In this document: piece after piece, positions 34,190 to 42,317 of the stretch | Position numbering within the stretch: position 1 is the stretch's first letter | Layout of the letters: each line of letters begins with the position of its first letter | Assembly (NCBI RefSeq): GCF_019239235.1 | Contig: NZ_JAAZTS010000004.1 | Location: forward strand, 124,001-188,000 | Source: Caecibacteroides pullorum | Lineage (GTDB): Bacteria; Bacteroidota; Bacteroidia; Bacteroidales; Bacteroidaceae | DNA: 64,000 nucleotides | Direction of reading: 5' to 3' | Made by a program: the position numbers and the translations under genes | The notes under the pieces: model-generated | Database searches by the model: none | Told to the model about the DNA's origin: nothing | Seen by the model: only the letters and a program-made list of their open reading frames with translations

Positions 34190-35452
34190 TTAATGGTTGG
34201 CCTGCAACAACGTCTTCACCTCGTCGAAGATATCGTTCATCACATTGCAGGCATCGATGGCATCCTGATTGACTTTATCGTACTCGGCCGCGCCACAGGT
34301 GTAGGCAAAGGGTTCGCCCATCAGGCTTATCTTGTCGTAGGCGTCTTGGATGGCGGCCTTCACGCGGCTGTCCAAATCGGCATTGAGCGTGGCGACGTAG
34401 GTGCTCAGTGTGTGTGTTGCCACCTGAATGGTACCGTCCACCGAGGGCGAGCCCTGATAGGCATTGCGGATGCTGATGACATTGCCCAGGAAGTCGCGGA
34501 TGGAGTTCAGGCTGTAGGGCGACTCGATGTAGCTGGGGTCGTACTCCATGCCGCCCGAGGGAAGTCCCTTGCCCGTGGGGTTACCAATCTTGATGTTGCC
34601 CACCTCGTTGGCAATGTTCTGTATGCCGGCCGTTATCATGTCGTACACCACGTCGAGGTAGTTCTTGTACTCACTGCCTGCCGCGCCTGCATTCTTGATG
34701 TTATCGCCGAAGTTCTTGCCCTTGTCCAGTTCGGTGTCGGTCAGAATCTGCTGCTTCTCGGCCGATACGTTCTCAGTTCCTGCCCAGCAGGCCTCCAGCA
34801 GGATGCACTGGTTGCGCAGGTCGCCTGCCAGCCCTACGAGGTAGTTCAGCTCTTCGGTGGTGTAGTTCAGGTTGTGGGCCACGCTGGTCGAACTGGCCGT
34901 AGCGTTGCCGCTGGCATTGGTGTTGGTCAGCTCGAAGAGCAGGTACTCGATGGCATGGAAACCTTGCAGGGCATAGCCCAGGTAATTGCCCACATAGTTG
35001 CCTTCGTCGTCCATCTGCGCCATCTGGGCGGGGTTGTTCAGCAGCGCGTCCATACCCGTCTTGTCCAGCGGCCAGGAGTCGATGTGGGGGTCTACGTTGT
35101 AGTCGCCTGCAGGGCCGAACAGCCAGGCCTCACTCTTCTCCCAATAGTCGCGCGCCAGCTTCCAGGCCTCGCAGGCGGCCTCTACGTCGGCGGTGGTCAG
35201 CGTACCAGCCTGCTTCTTCGTGCGGATGTCGATGCACAAGCTGTGAAGGCTCATGGCGGCGTCGGCCATGCCCTGATACGAAGGAATCACGGTCTTGTCG
35301 GCAAAGTCGGCCACCACTTCCTTCAAGGCCTTCTCCTGAGCCGAAAGCTCGGTTCCGTCGATAGGGTCGTCGTTGTCACTACAAGATGTCATGCTCATGC
35401 CCATCATGGCTCCCAGAGCCAGACAGAGCGGAAATTTCAGAAACGTTTTCAT
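34190..35452 (-). CDS. imelysin-family (M75) lipoprotein
   Basis: 420-aa lipoprotein (lipobox MSMTSCS) of the imelysin/EfeO-type family, which is linked to iron uptake. The family motif GxHxxE is seen as GFHAIE (164-169). The rest is an all-helical bundle with two halves (SWPLDKTGMDALLNN; SPYSLNSIRDFLGNVISIRNAY). Although listed among peptidases, most members lack proteolysis and are considered metal or heme binders. It is second in the operon, after an outer-membrane porin and before the di-heme lipoprotein. Confidence 0.93.
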   Translation of the reverse strand: MKTFLKFPLCLALGAMMGMSMTSCSDNDDPIDGTELSAQEKALKEVVADFADKTVIPSYQGMADAAMSLHSLCIDIRTKKQAGTLTTADVEAACEAWKLARDYWEKSEAWLFGPAGDYNVDPHIDSWPLDKTGMDALLNNPAQMAQMDDEGNYVGNYLGYALQGFHAIEYLLFELTNTNASGNATASSTSVAHNLNYTTEELNYLVGLAGDLRNQCILLEACWAGTENVSAEKQQILTDTELDKGKNFGDNIKNAGAAGSEYKNYLDVVYDMITAGIQNIANEVGNIKIGNPTGKGLPSGGMEYDPSYIESPYSLNSIRDFLGNVISIRNAYQGSPSVDGTIQVATHTLSTYVATLNADLDSRVKAAIQDAYDKISLMGEPFAYTCGAAEYDKVNQDAIDACNVMNDIFDEVKTLLQANH

Positions 35453-35482
35453 TGTGTCTTATGTTTTGATTATTATGAGTTA

Positions 35483-36841
35483 TTACAAGTTGAAAAAGCC
35501 CGCATAGGCCACGCCTACCGACACGGCAGGCTCGTTGTTGAACTTGCTTTTGAGGAGGCCGATGGAATATTCGCCCTTGAGCACGACTTCCTTCAGCGGA
35601 TAGTAGTTGACGCCCACGGCCAGACGCTGGCGGCCATACTCCTCGTAGTGGGTCACGGCCTTGGCAGTCTTGTACATGGAGTCGTAGTACTCGTAGCGGC
35701 CGAAGAGGTAGAGGCGCTGCTCCTTGTCGGCACGTCTGGGGTTGAGGGAAAGGAAGTCGTAACCCACCTCCACACCTGTGGCAATGGCACTCGAGGCCAC
35801 GGGCTGCTTGGGCGAGGGAGAGTCCTTGGAGAAGCTCTGGTTGTAGCGGGTGATGAGGTCGGCGTCGGACAGGTGGCCATAGTCGAACGAGCCGCGCGCC
35901 ACCCAGTTGTGGGCGTCGTAGCAGAAGTCGAACGCGCCGATGAGTACCGTTCCCTTCACATCGTCGTAAACGGCGTTGGTGGCCTTCTTCAGAGTATTGC
36001 TGAAGGAGTTGCCCGCATAGCCGCTGAGCGAGAGGCGCAGGCCTTTCACCGAATAGTTGTCCACACGGAAGGCGCCCGCCATGGAATTGGCTATCTTGAA
36101 TTCGTAGGGGCTGCCCGCTCCACCTTTCACCCATTCCTTGCTGCCGAAGCGGTCGGAGTCGAGGCCTGCCAGAAGCATGGCTTCGTAGCGCCACTGGCCG
36201 GCACGGCCCCAAAGGCTGACGCCCGTCTCGTGCCACGTGCAGGGCAGGATGGTGTTCTCGCCCTCGGGTCGATAGACACCGAAGAACTCGGTGGGCAGGT
36301 GGTGGGCATTGGTCATGCCGACGGGCACTACCATGTGGCCCAGCTTGATGTTGAACTGGGGGCAGAAGGACTTCTGAATCCAAAACTGCTCGAGGGCCAC
36401 TTCGCCACCACGCTCCACTTCGCTTTCGTACTCACCGCCTTCGTGTTCCTCAATCTCGACGGCACTCTCCGTACCGCCATGTTCAAATTCGATTTCGGTA
36501 CCCATGGTCCAGCCCTTGCCGAAGTCGTACCCCAGCATGATGACTACGTGGGGCAGGTCGAAGCGTCCGTGCGTGTCGTCCTTGTAGTTCTGCGGGCTGT
36601 CGTAGCGCAGGTAGTTGTCACTATAAAAATTGTAGCTGTAAACGGCTTCCCCATAGCCGCCGATAGTGAAGCGCCGCTTGCGGGGAGCGGCTTCGGCGTC
36701 GGTTTGCTGTACAGCTTCGATACTTGCCAGCTTGGCCCGTCCGTCGGGCTCCGTCCGTTGAGAGGTTGTCCCCTCGTCGGCGTAAAGTGCTCCTGTACAG
36801 AGCATCAGGCCCAATGACAGGCCCCATACCTTTTGTTTCAT
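35483..36841 (-). CDS. outer-membrane beta-barrel porin heading the iron-linked operon
   Basis: 452-aa exported barrel protein. The signal peptide (MKQKVWGLSLGLMLCTGALYA) is followed by a short linker and alternating strands such as FTIGGYGEAVYSYNFYS, GWTMGTEIEFEHGG and LAVGVNYYPLKEVVLKGEYSIG, ending in YAGFFNL. It resembles phosphate-selective-porin-like barrels of Bacteroidota; the substrate is unknown. A His/Glu-rich loop (VEIEEHEGGEYESEVERGGE) could bind metal. It is the first gene of the unit and has a clear promoter overlapped by a palindrome. Confidence 0.82.
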   Translation of the reverse strand: MKQKVWGLSLGLMLCTGALYADEGTTSQRTEPDGRAKLASIEAVQQTDAEAAPRKRRFTIGGYGEAVYSYNFYSDNYLRYDSPQNYKDDTHGRFDLPHVVIMLGYDFGKGWTMGTEIEFEHGGTESAVEIEEHEGGEYESEVERGGEVALEQFWIQKSFCPQFNIKLGHMVVPVGMTNAHHLPTEFFGVYRPEGENTILPCTWHETGVSLWGRAGQWRYEAMLLAGLDSDRFGSKEWVKGGAGSPYEFKIANSMAGAFRVDNYSVKGLRLSLSGYAGNSFSNTLKKATNAVYDDVKGTVLIGAFDFCYDAHNWVARGSFDYGHLSDADLITRYNQSFSKDSPSPKQPVASSAIATGVEVGYDFLSLNPRRADKEQRLYLFGRYEYYDSMYKTAKAVTHYEEYGRQRLAVGVNYYPLKEVVLKGEYSIGLLKSKFNNEPAVSVGVAYAGFFNL

Positions 36842-36871
36842 TTCACTTATTTTTTATAATTTTTGTTGGCG

Positions 36872-36902
36872 CAAAGGTACGGGGACAGTTCAAAGGGGGC
36901 AA
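36872..36902 (-). promoter_or_regulatory. promoter of the porin-imelysin operon
   Basis: TACCTTTG (36879-36872) matches TAnnTTTG, with TTGC (36902-36899) 19 nt upstream as an imperfect -33 box. The -33 box overlaps a 20-bp palindrome (36901-36920). Confidence 0.65.
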
Positions 36903-36951
36903 TACCTAAAAAAAGGTATTATGAAGAGGGGAATAGTCAGTTTTAGGTATT
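36901..36951. promoter_or_regulatory. candidate operator, AATACCT/AGGTATT palindrome plus a third half-site
   Basis: AATACCTAAAAAAAGGTATT (36901-36920) is a palindrome with perfect 7-bp arms, and another AGGTATT lies at 36945-36951. The palindrome overlaps the -33 region of the porin operon promoter, the position expected for a repressor. It does not look like a classical Fur box. Confidence 0.5.
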
Positions 36952-37305
36952 AGGCATGAGGTTTGAGGTATTGAGGAAGATTATTCCCAATTTGTCAAGC
37001 GCAGCTGTGCGTGCCCCCCTTCTCCACACACACCGAGACCGAGCCGAACGGTAAATCATCTTTACACAACATTCAGACCCCGAAATCACCCGTCAAGACT
37101 CCCTAGAGTCATGGGTCAAGACTCCTTAGAGTCATCGGCCATAACTCCCTAGAGTGTCGAGCCACGACTCCCTAGAGTCTTCGAGAGAGACGCCAGAAAG
37201 TTTGCAAATGCCTGATAATCAACACTGGAAGAAACTGCTCCATCCGGTCGGCGGGCGAAGGCGGGAGTGCGGGCCTCCGATTCGGAGCGATAAAACATAT
37301 TTACA
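36952..37305. other. 354-bp gap with a 23-bp array and no gene
   Basis: Between the porin operator and the end of the next minus-strand gene there is no credible open frame. It holds the 23-bp tandem array at 37094-37186. The rest is unremarkable; no promoter, tRNA or terminator with a T-run was seen. Confidence 0.6.
37094..37186. repeat. 23-bp tandem array, four units with GACTC/GAGTC hairpins
   Basis: Units begin at 37094, 37117, 37140 and 37163. Each has the form CAAGACTCCCTAGAGTC plus six variable bases. The core GACTC-CCTA-GAGTC is a perfect 5-bp stem with a 4-nt loop in most units. Exact 23-bp phasing and variation in the last bases show true tandem amplification. Confidence 0.85.
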
Positions 37306-37803
37306 TCACTTCAGCCGCAGGGTCACAACGTAATAGACGGCCAGAGAGAGGGCCATCAGCACCAGCGCGGCCAGGCAGGCGATGCGTGCCCAGAGATGGT
37401 GGTCGCTCCAGGGGCCGACGGCAAAGAGCAGGCTGATGCAGACGTTGAACGCCCGCAGGAGACGCACTACGCACACGTATTGCTGCCCTACGTTGCGGGC
37501 ATTCACGCGCACAGGGAAGCGGATGAAGCGCACGGGCAGGCGGGCACCCGTCACCATCAGCGCGAACACGAGCGTCGACAGGAGGGCCGATACCCACATA
37601 TTGCCATCCGCCTGTCCGCCCTGCGTGGTATACTGCCAAAGCACGCCCACCCAGCCCAGCACGACCAGAAGCAGGGCCACGCCTTCCATCACCCAATCGA
37701 CAACGGCGGGGCGGAAATGTACATCGGGACAATCGTGGGCCGAGAAAGGACCCAAGTTCACACCAAACAGATTGAAAGACTTGATTCGTATCATAATCGT
37801 CAT
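37306..37803 (-). CDS. small integral membrane protein, last gene of the SPFH operon
   Basis: 165-aa protein with four hydrophobic segments (about 37-56, 68-86, 109-125, 137-158) and a basic loop; unknown function. Its ATG at 37801-37803 overlaps the stop of the S41 peptidase gene (ATGA), a sign of translational coupling. An overlapping frame (37301-37822) is rejected because it is rich in Arg/Pro/Gly and lacks helices. It may share a fold with the other membrane protein in this operon (40704-41216), since both have an early conserved VxFRPAV/RLTAGSG-like start, but I cannot confirm homology. Confidence 0.75.
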   Translation of the reverse strand: MTIMIRIKSFNLFGVNLGPFSAHDCPDVHFRPAVVDWVMEGVALLLVVLGWVGVLWQYTTQGGQADGNMWVSALLSTLVFALMVTGARLPVRFIRFPVRVNARNVGQQYVCVVRLLRAFNVCISLLFAVGPWSDHHLWARIACLAALVLMALSLAVYYVVTLRLK

Positions 37804-39074
37804 TGTTTTTTAATCCACTCATAGACAGGGTCCACTCCCTGCCGATAATCGTCGAAAGTCATCGGGATGTGCACGTCGGGCACCAGCGTATCGACCTCTT
37901 CGTCCACGTTCTTGAAATACTTGGTGGAGTATTGCACCTGCAGGCCCGAAGCGGGCAGGGTGAAGCTGCGCACCTCGCCCAGATGGTTGGGCTTGCCGGA
38001 GGTTTCCTCTCCCACCCAGCAGGCACCCAACAGGCGCTTGAAGTCCAGCGCATTCAGAATGGCGGACGAGAAGGTGGCCGCCCCCAACACCACATAAACG
38101 CGGGGCGGGTTGTCCATCCGATGCATGAAGTCGGCCAGCTTTTCAGCCAGACGGGTGCCCGGCTGCGAATTGCCGCCCCCATTGAAGCGGACATCCCACA
38201 CCAGCCTGCTGACGGGCCGATGGCGGAGCGTGGCGAACACACTGTCCTCCAGCGCGGCAAACGAAGGCAGACGGGAGGCTACCGACTTGTTGCCATTGGC
38301 TTCTTCCAGCTCCCTGCTCCAACACTTGTTGTACTGGATGTAGAGGAGGCTGTCCGCCGCCTCGTAGTGCAGGGTAAAAAGGGTACGGGCATTCCGATAG
38401 CAGAGGGGCAAGCCGCTCGGACGGAAGGTAGCCAGCTGCTTGGGGTCTATGGGGCCGGACGTCAGCTCGTGTTCCTGCAGGCTGCCATCGGCTGAAGCCA
38501 GCTTGAGCGTGACGCGACCGTCCGACACGAATCCGAAGTGTTCCAGCAGTTGGACGAAGCACAGGTAATTGGGCACCATCGTCTTGCGCACCGCCTCGTT
38601 GTCGGCCGAGAAGAGGGTGCCCAGGCTGTCGGCCACCACTTCGGCAGCAGTACCGTTCAGCTCCACCAACCGACAACCCAACATGGCTTCCTGCCCCACG
38701 GGAGCGGTAACGACGTACAAGCCATCGGCCATCCACTTCAGGCCCAGGGGCAGCAGGCGGTTGCGGTCGAGCAGAGGGGTGAAGTTCAGGTTGGTGTGCA
38801 GGTCGCCGAAGGTGGCAATCCACTGCTGCAGCCCCAAGGACATCTGCAGGTCGGACAGCCCATTGCGGCTCCGGCGTTTCCAGGCCTCAATACCTCGGTC
38901 GAAATCGGCTCGACTACGGACGGTAAAGAAGTCGTAGTGCCGCTGGGGCAGCCATCGGGCCAGCGAGTCCAAGTCTCGTGACCAGTCTGTGCGGGCCACC
39001 GGCTGGGCTTCCACACCCAGCACCAGGCAGAGCATTGCCATCCATAATATCATCTGTCTTTTCATCATTTCCAT
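37800..39074 (-). CDS. S41-family (C-terminal processing-like) peptidase, secreted
   Basis: 424-aa exported protein. The start is set at MEMMKRQMILWMAM because it provides a signal peptide ending near GVEAQP and lies just after the previous gene; the longer frame overlaps it. Core features of TSPc/S41 proteins are LVWDVRFNGGGNSQPG and the nucleophile-bearing GAATFSSAILNALDF, followed by GEETSGKPNHLGEVRSFTLP. Length and order agree with other Bacteroidota S41 hydrolases. It sits between the Arc-like gene and a membrane protein gene in one operon. Its substrate is unknown. Confidence 0.85.
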   Translation of the reverse strand: MEMMKRQMILWMAMLCLVLGVEAQPVARTDWSRDLDSLARWLPQRHYDFFTVRSRADFDRGIEAWKRRSRNGLSDLQMSLGLQQWIATFGDLHTNLNFTPLLDRNRLLPLGLKWMADGLYVVTAPVGQEAMLGCRLVELNGTAAEVVADSLGTLFSADNEAVRKTMVPNYLCFVQLLEHFGFVSDGRVTLKLASADGSLQEHELTSGPIDPKQLATFRPSGLPLCYRNARTLFTLHYEAADSLLYIQYNKCWSRELEEANGNKSVASRLPSFAALEDSVFATLRHRPVSRLVWDVRFNGGGNSQPGTRLAEKLADFMHRMDNPPRVYVVLGAATFSSAILNALDFKRLLGACWVGEETSGKPNHLGEVRSFTLPASGLQVQYSTKYFKNVDEEVDTLVPDVHIPMTFDDYRQGVDPVYEWIKKQ

Positions 39075-39078
39075 CGTC

Positions 39079-39354
39079 TTATTCTTTTTCGGGAGTCTTA
39101 CCCTCCGCTTCGTCCGCGGGGTCCTCATCGGCCGGACGCTTCTTCGCCTTCTTCAGCCGCCCACTCTTGCGCAGGGCCTCGTTGATGATCCATTGGAGCT
39201 GGCCGTTGGTGCTGCGGAACTCGTCGGCCGCCCACTTCTCGATGGCATCCATCGTGGCGGCGTCCACGCGCAGGACAAAACTCTTGGTTGTATTTTCTTT
39301 CTTTGTTGCCACTTTATACGTATTTTTACCAGACAAACAACAATCAACGCACAT
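39079..39354 (-). CDS. Arc/ribbon-helix-helix-like small protein
   Basis: 91 aa. The core TKSFVLRVDAATMDAIEKWAADEF and the following QLQWIINEALRKSGRL read as a ribbon-helix-helix (Arc-like) DNA-binding fold, a beta strand followed by two helices. A charged tail rich in Lys, Asp, Pro and Glu follows. The start is uncertain: the ATG at 39354 gives a Cys-rich extension overlapping the hydrolase gene by 11 bp, whereas a GTG at 39312 gives a 77-aa protein starting (M)ATKKENTTK that looks more family-like. It could regulate its own operon; this is inferred. Confidence 0.7.
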   Translation of the reverse strand: MCVDCCLSGKNTYKVATKKENTTKSFVLRVDAATMDAIEKWAADEFRSTNGQLQWIINEALRKSGRLKKAKKRPADEDPADEAEGKTPEKE

Positions 39355-40690
39355 CCCTGCCGCGGATGAAGCCGGCCACGTCGTCGGCCACGCAGGAGGG
39401 CACGGGGCGCGCCTCGTTATACTCCAGCGGGGTGGACTTGCCCTTGCCTTCCTGCAACAGGTGGTTCAGCGCGGGATAGGACTTGAGCTGCGCCTTGGGA
39501 CGGGTGAGCAGGCCCATGAGCCACAGGCCGTAGTCCTGCATGGTGACCTGATAGTCGCGCTCGCCCTGAAGCACCAGCAGGGGGCAGGTCAGAGCTGAGG
39601 CCACTTCCACGGGGCGATAGGCGCGTAGAAATTCCCAATACCCCTTGGGCAGGCCCAGCGGCAGGGCGATGGTGTCGCTGAAGGCGGGCGTGCCCAGGCG
39701 CTTCACGTTGGCCACCTGCCGCTTCAGCTCGTCCAGCCGGGCACGCGTCTGCTCGCTGGGCGTGGTCAGCGAGGCGAGGTATTCCGACTGCTCCACCAGC
39801 AGGTCCTCGAAGGGACGGGCAGGTCCGGCCACGATGATGATGCCTGCCACCTGCGGCGAACGTTGGGCAATGCGCGGGGCCATCATGCCGCCCTGGCTGT
39901 GGCCGAGGACAAAGACACTGTCGGCCGCCACCTGAGGCAGGCCGGCTGCCAGACGGACGGCCGAGAGGGCATCGTCCACCGTCTCCACATCCATGTCCAG
40001 CCGGCGGCCCTGCGGCACGCAATCGGCGCCGTAGACCTTCGTGCGCTTGTCGTAGCGCAGGGTGGCAATGCCGCGGTAGGCCAGTAGCCAGGCCAGGTCG
40101 CGGAAGGGCTTGTTGGGGCCTATGGTCTCGTCGCGGTCGTTGGGACCCGAGCCGTGTACCAGCACTACGCAGGGCACGCGCCGGCCCTCCTCCTTCAGGC
40201 GGGGCAGGGTCAGCGTGGCGGGCAGGCGGTAGCCGTCGGTCACCACCACGGTGTCGCGCTCTTCCATCAGCGTGCGGTCGAAGGCCACGGCAGGCGCTCC
40301 GGCAGGTTCGGGGGCGGGCACCACGCGAATGGTGTTCAGCCGCCCGTCGGCGTCGAAACCCACAAGCAGGCGCAGGCGGTAGCGTTCGAAGGTCAGGTCG
40401 CGGCGGCACAGCTCCACACCCTGCACGGCTTCCTGCGTCCAGGCTCCAGCCGACTGCAATGCGCCAAACTGACCCGTCAGCTGGCGCCAGGTGTCGGCAA
40501 ACACGGCGGGCGAGAGCTGTCGCTGCGCCTCGTCGTTGAGGGCGGCATAGATGCTGTCGCCCCGACCTTCGATGAGGTGTTCGTAAATGCGCTCCGCACG
40601 CACCCGACGGTCGTCCTGCGCCCATCCCTTCAGGGCACTTCCGCCCAGCAGGAAGAGCAAAACTCCTATAATAAGCCTCCAATTATCCAT
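39344..40690 (-). CDS. secreted alpha/beta hydrolase with N-terminal DUF3887-like domain
   Basis: 448-aa exported protein (signal ends near GWAQD). Residues 30-130 form a small alpha/beta sandwich like DUF3887. The remainder is an alpha/beta hydrolase with oxyanion HGSGPNDRDE, nucleophile elbow GHSQGG (about 265-270), the acid in LQGERDYQ and the final histidine in ALNHLLQEG. Esterase or peptidase activity is likely; the substrate is unknown. Its ATG (MDNWRLII) lies within an AT-rich dispersed repeat that also covers the end of the gene before it. Confidence 0.88.
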   Translation of the reverse strand: MDNWRLIIGVLLFLLGGSALKGWAQDDRRVRAERIYEHLIEGRGDSIYAALNDEAQRQLSPAVFADTWRQLTGQFGALQSAGAWTQEAVQGVELCRRDLTFERYRLRLLVGFDADGRLNTIRVVPAPEPAGAPAVAFDRTLMEERDTVVVTDGYRLPATLTLPRLKEEGRRVPCVVLVHGSGPNDRDETIGPNKPFRDLAWLLAYRGIATLRYDKRTKVYGADCVPQGRRLDMDVETVDDALSAVRLAAGLPQVAADSVFVLGHSQGGMMAPRIAQRSPQVAGIIIVAGPARPFEDLLVEQSEYLASLTTPSEQTRARLDELKRQVANVKRLGTPAFSDTIALPLGLPKGYWEFLRAYRPVEVASALTCPLLVLQGERDYQVTMQDYGLWLMGLLTRPKAQLKSYPALNHLLQEGKGKSTPLEYNEARPVPSCVADDVAGFIRGRDVR

Positions 40691-40715
40691 TGTCCATTAT
40701 CAATTATCCATTGTT
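40680..40715. repeat. AT-rich dispersed repeat covering a stop and a start codon
   Basis: ATTATCCATTGTCCATTATC-type sequence belongs to the same word family as the elements at 9005, 11994, 48181, 59802 and 60850. On the minus strand it contains the stop of the membrane-protein gene (40704) and the ATG of the hydrolase gene (40690). Confidence 0.65.
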
Positions 40716-41216
40716 CTTCAGCCAACGGCTGTAATAGTAATAATCCAGGTAATACTTCAGCGCGCCGCCCACAAAGGCCAGCGCCACAATCATCAGGTTG
40801 CGCAGGCGGAAGCGGTCGGCCCATACGGCGGCATCGAAGCCTTCCACCGCCCACTCTATCAGGTCGAAGACGAGCGTCACCCCTACCACCACCAGCGCAT
40901 ACACGCCGCCGGTAAAGAGCACGAAGAGGGGCTTGTTGCGCAGGTAGAGGCGGTGCGTCAGGTTGCCCACCACGATGTGCCTCGTCTCCACACGCGGACG
41001 GCAATAGAGGTAGACGCCCCGCAGGGCGATGAGCACGCCCACCAGCATGAAGACGGCAATCATCCAAAGGTTGCCCTTGTCCATCAGCAGCCAGTCGCGG
41101 CCGAGTATCCAGGCAAACACCAGCGCGATGAACACCCCCACTCCGATGCCGGAGCCGGCCGTCAGGCGGGTGCTGCACTGATAGATTACTTCACTGCCTT
41201 GATTCAATCCGAACAT
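40704..41216 (-). CDS. small integral membrane protein in the SPFH operon
   Basis: 170-aa protein with four hydrophobic helices (about 22-40, 50-68, 92-116, 140-155) and an amphipathic C-terminus rich in tyrosine (YYLDYYYYSRWLKNNG). Function unknown. It lies between the SPFH gene (23 bp upstream) and the hydrolase. A competing frame (40666-41178) is Arg/Pro/Gly-rich and is rejected. The proximity to an SPFH scaffold protein suggests a membrane-microdomain partner, but this is only context. Confidence 0.75.
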   Translation of the reverse strand: MFGLNQGSEVIYQCSTRLTAGSGIGVGVFIALVFAWILGRDWLLMDKGNLWMIAVFMLVGVLIALRGVYLYCRPRVETRHIVVGNLTHRLYLRNKPLFVLFTGGVYALVVVGVTLVFDLIEWAVEGFDAAVWADRFRLRNLMIVALAFVGGALKYYLDYYYYSRWLKNNG

Positions 41217-41239
41217 AACGCTTCCGTGTTTTTAAGCCA

Positions 41240-42205
41240 TCAATGGTTCAGCGTCCCCGTATTCACCACCGGCTGGGCAGCCTCGTCGGCACAGAGCACC
41301 ACGAGCAGATTGCTCACCATGGCCGCCTTCTTCTCTTCGTCCAGCTCCACGATTTCGTCCTTCGAGAGCTTGTCCAGCGCCATGTGGACCATCGACACGG
41401 CCCCTTCGACAATCTTCTCGCGGGCACTGATGATGGCCGACGCCTGCTGGCGGCGCAGCATCACGGCCGCAATCTCGGGCGCATAAGCCAGGTAGTTGAT
41501 GCGGGCTTCCAGCACCTCGATACCCGCCATGGCCAGGCGCTCGTTGAGCTTCTGCTCCAGCTGGTCGTTGATTTCCTCGCCGCCCGAGCGGAGGGTCAGT
41601 TCGCCGTCGGCGCCCTCGTTGTCGTCGTAGGCATACTGCCCGGCCACCTGGCGCAGGGCGGCGTCGCTCTGAATCTTCACGAAGTTCTCGAAGGCGTTCA
41701 TGCGGTTGGCCACGGCGTTGCCCATGTTCACCGCCTTGCCGTCGCTCGACGTGGTGCCCGCGCTGGCCATGGTCTGCGAGTCGATTTCGAACATCGCCTT
41801 GTACGTGTCCTTCAGCCGCCACACCAGCACGAGGCCTATCAGCACGGGGTTGCCTATCTTGTCGTTCACCTTGATGGGCTCCACGTCGAGGTTGCGTGCA
41901 CGCAGCGACAGCTTCTTGGCCTCCATGAAGGGGTTCACCCAGAAGAAGCCCGTCTCGCGGAACGTGCCCTTATACCGGCCAAAGAACACCATGGCCCGTG
42001 CCTCGTTGGGCTCCAGCATCATGTAGCCGCAGTTCAGGATGATCCACAACACGGACATCACCGTCCCCAGCACATAGAGCAGCACGCCGCCCGTCACGAA
42101 GCACCACACCGTGGCACCCGCCCATACAAACAGAAAGAGAAACAGGGCCAGGAAGCCGTTCATCTTAAAACCTTTGAAATTCATTTCTTTTGTTTCCATA
42201 CGCAT
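41240..42205 (-). CDS. SPFH/band 7 membrane scaffold protein
   Basis: 321-aa protein of the stomatin/prohibitin/flotillin class. Two N-terminal hydrophobic helices (about 17-35 and 42-62) anchor it. The band 7 domain follows (EPNEARAMVFFGRYKGTFRETGFFWVNP, LSLRARNLDVEPIKVNDKIGNPV), then a helical region typical of SPFH oligomers (EARINYLAYAPEIAAVMLRRQQASAIISAREKIVEGAV). The first two codons are optional (ATG also at 42199). It is the first gene of a six-gene operon and has a good promoter. Confidence 0.92.
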   Translation of the reverse strand: MRMETKEMNFKGFKMNGFLALFLFLFVWAGATVWCFVTGGVLLYVLGTVMSVLWIILNCGYMMLEPNEARAMVFFGRYKGTFRETGFFWVNPFMEAKKLSLRARNLDVEPIKVNDKIGNPVLIGLVLVWRLKDTYKAMFEIDSQTMASAGTTSSDGKAVNMGNAVANRMNAFENFVKIQSDAALRQVAGQYAYDDNEGADGELTLRSGGEEINDQLEQKLNERLAMAGIEVLEARINYLAYAPEIAAVMLRRQQASAIISAREKIVEGAVSMVHMALDKLSKDEIVELDEEKKAAMVSNLLVVLCADEAAQPVVNTGTLNH

Positions 42206-42234
42206 TGTTTTAAAGTGATATCATTTTAATATCG

Positions 42235-42265
42235 CAAAGATATGTATTCCGTTTGATTTGTGCAA
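42235..42265 (-). promoter_or_regulatory. promoter of the SPFH operon
   Basis: TATCTTTG (42242-42235) fits TAnnTTTG, with TTGC (42265-42262) 19 nt upstream, the same imperfect -33 box as the porin operon promoter. Confidence 0.65.
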
Positions 42266-42317
42266 GAGCTTCCGCCCAGTTTTTTCCAACACTAAACAAT
42301 TTAAATTTCGTATTAAA

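Noticed and set aside
34193..36817. 874-aa plus-strand frame opposite imelysin and porin
   Set aside because: Antisense shadow; the minus-strand genes have signal peptides and family motifs, this frame has none.
37301..37822. 173-aa frame overlapping the small membrane protein gene
   Set aside because: Out-of-frame product rich in Arg, Gly and Pro; the other frame has four hydrophobic helices and a coupled start.
39417..40682. 421-aa second minus-strand frame inside the hydrolase gene
   Set aside because: Arg/Pro/Gly-rich out-of-frame translation of a gene whose other frame holds a complete alpha/beta hydrolase triad.
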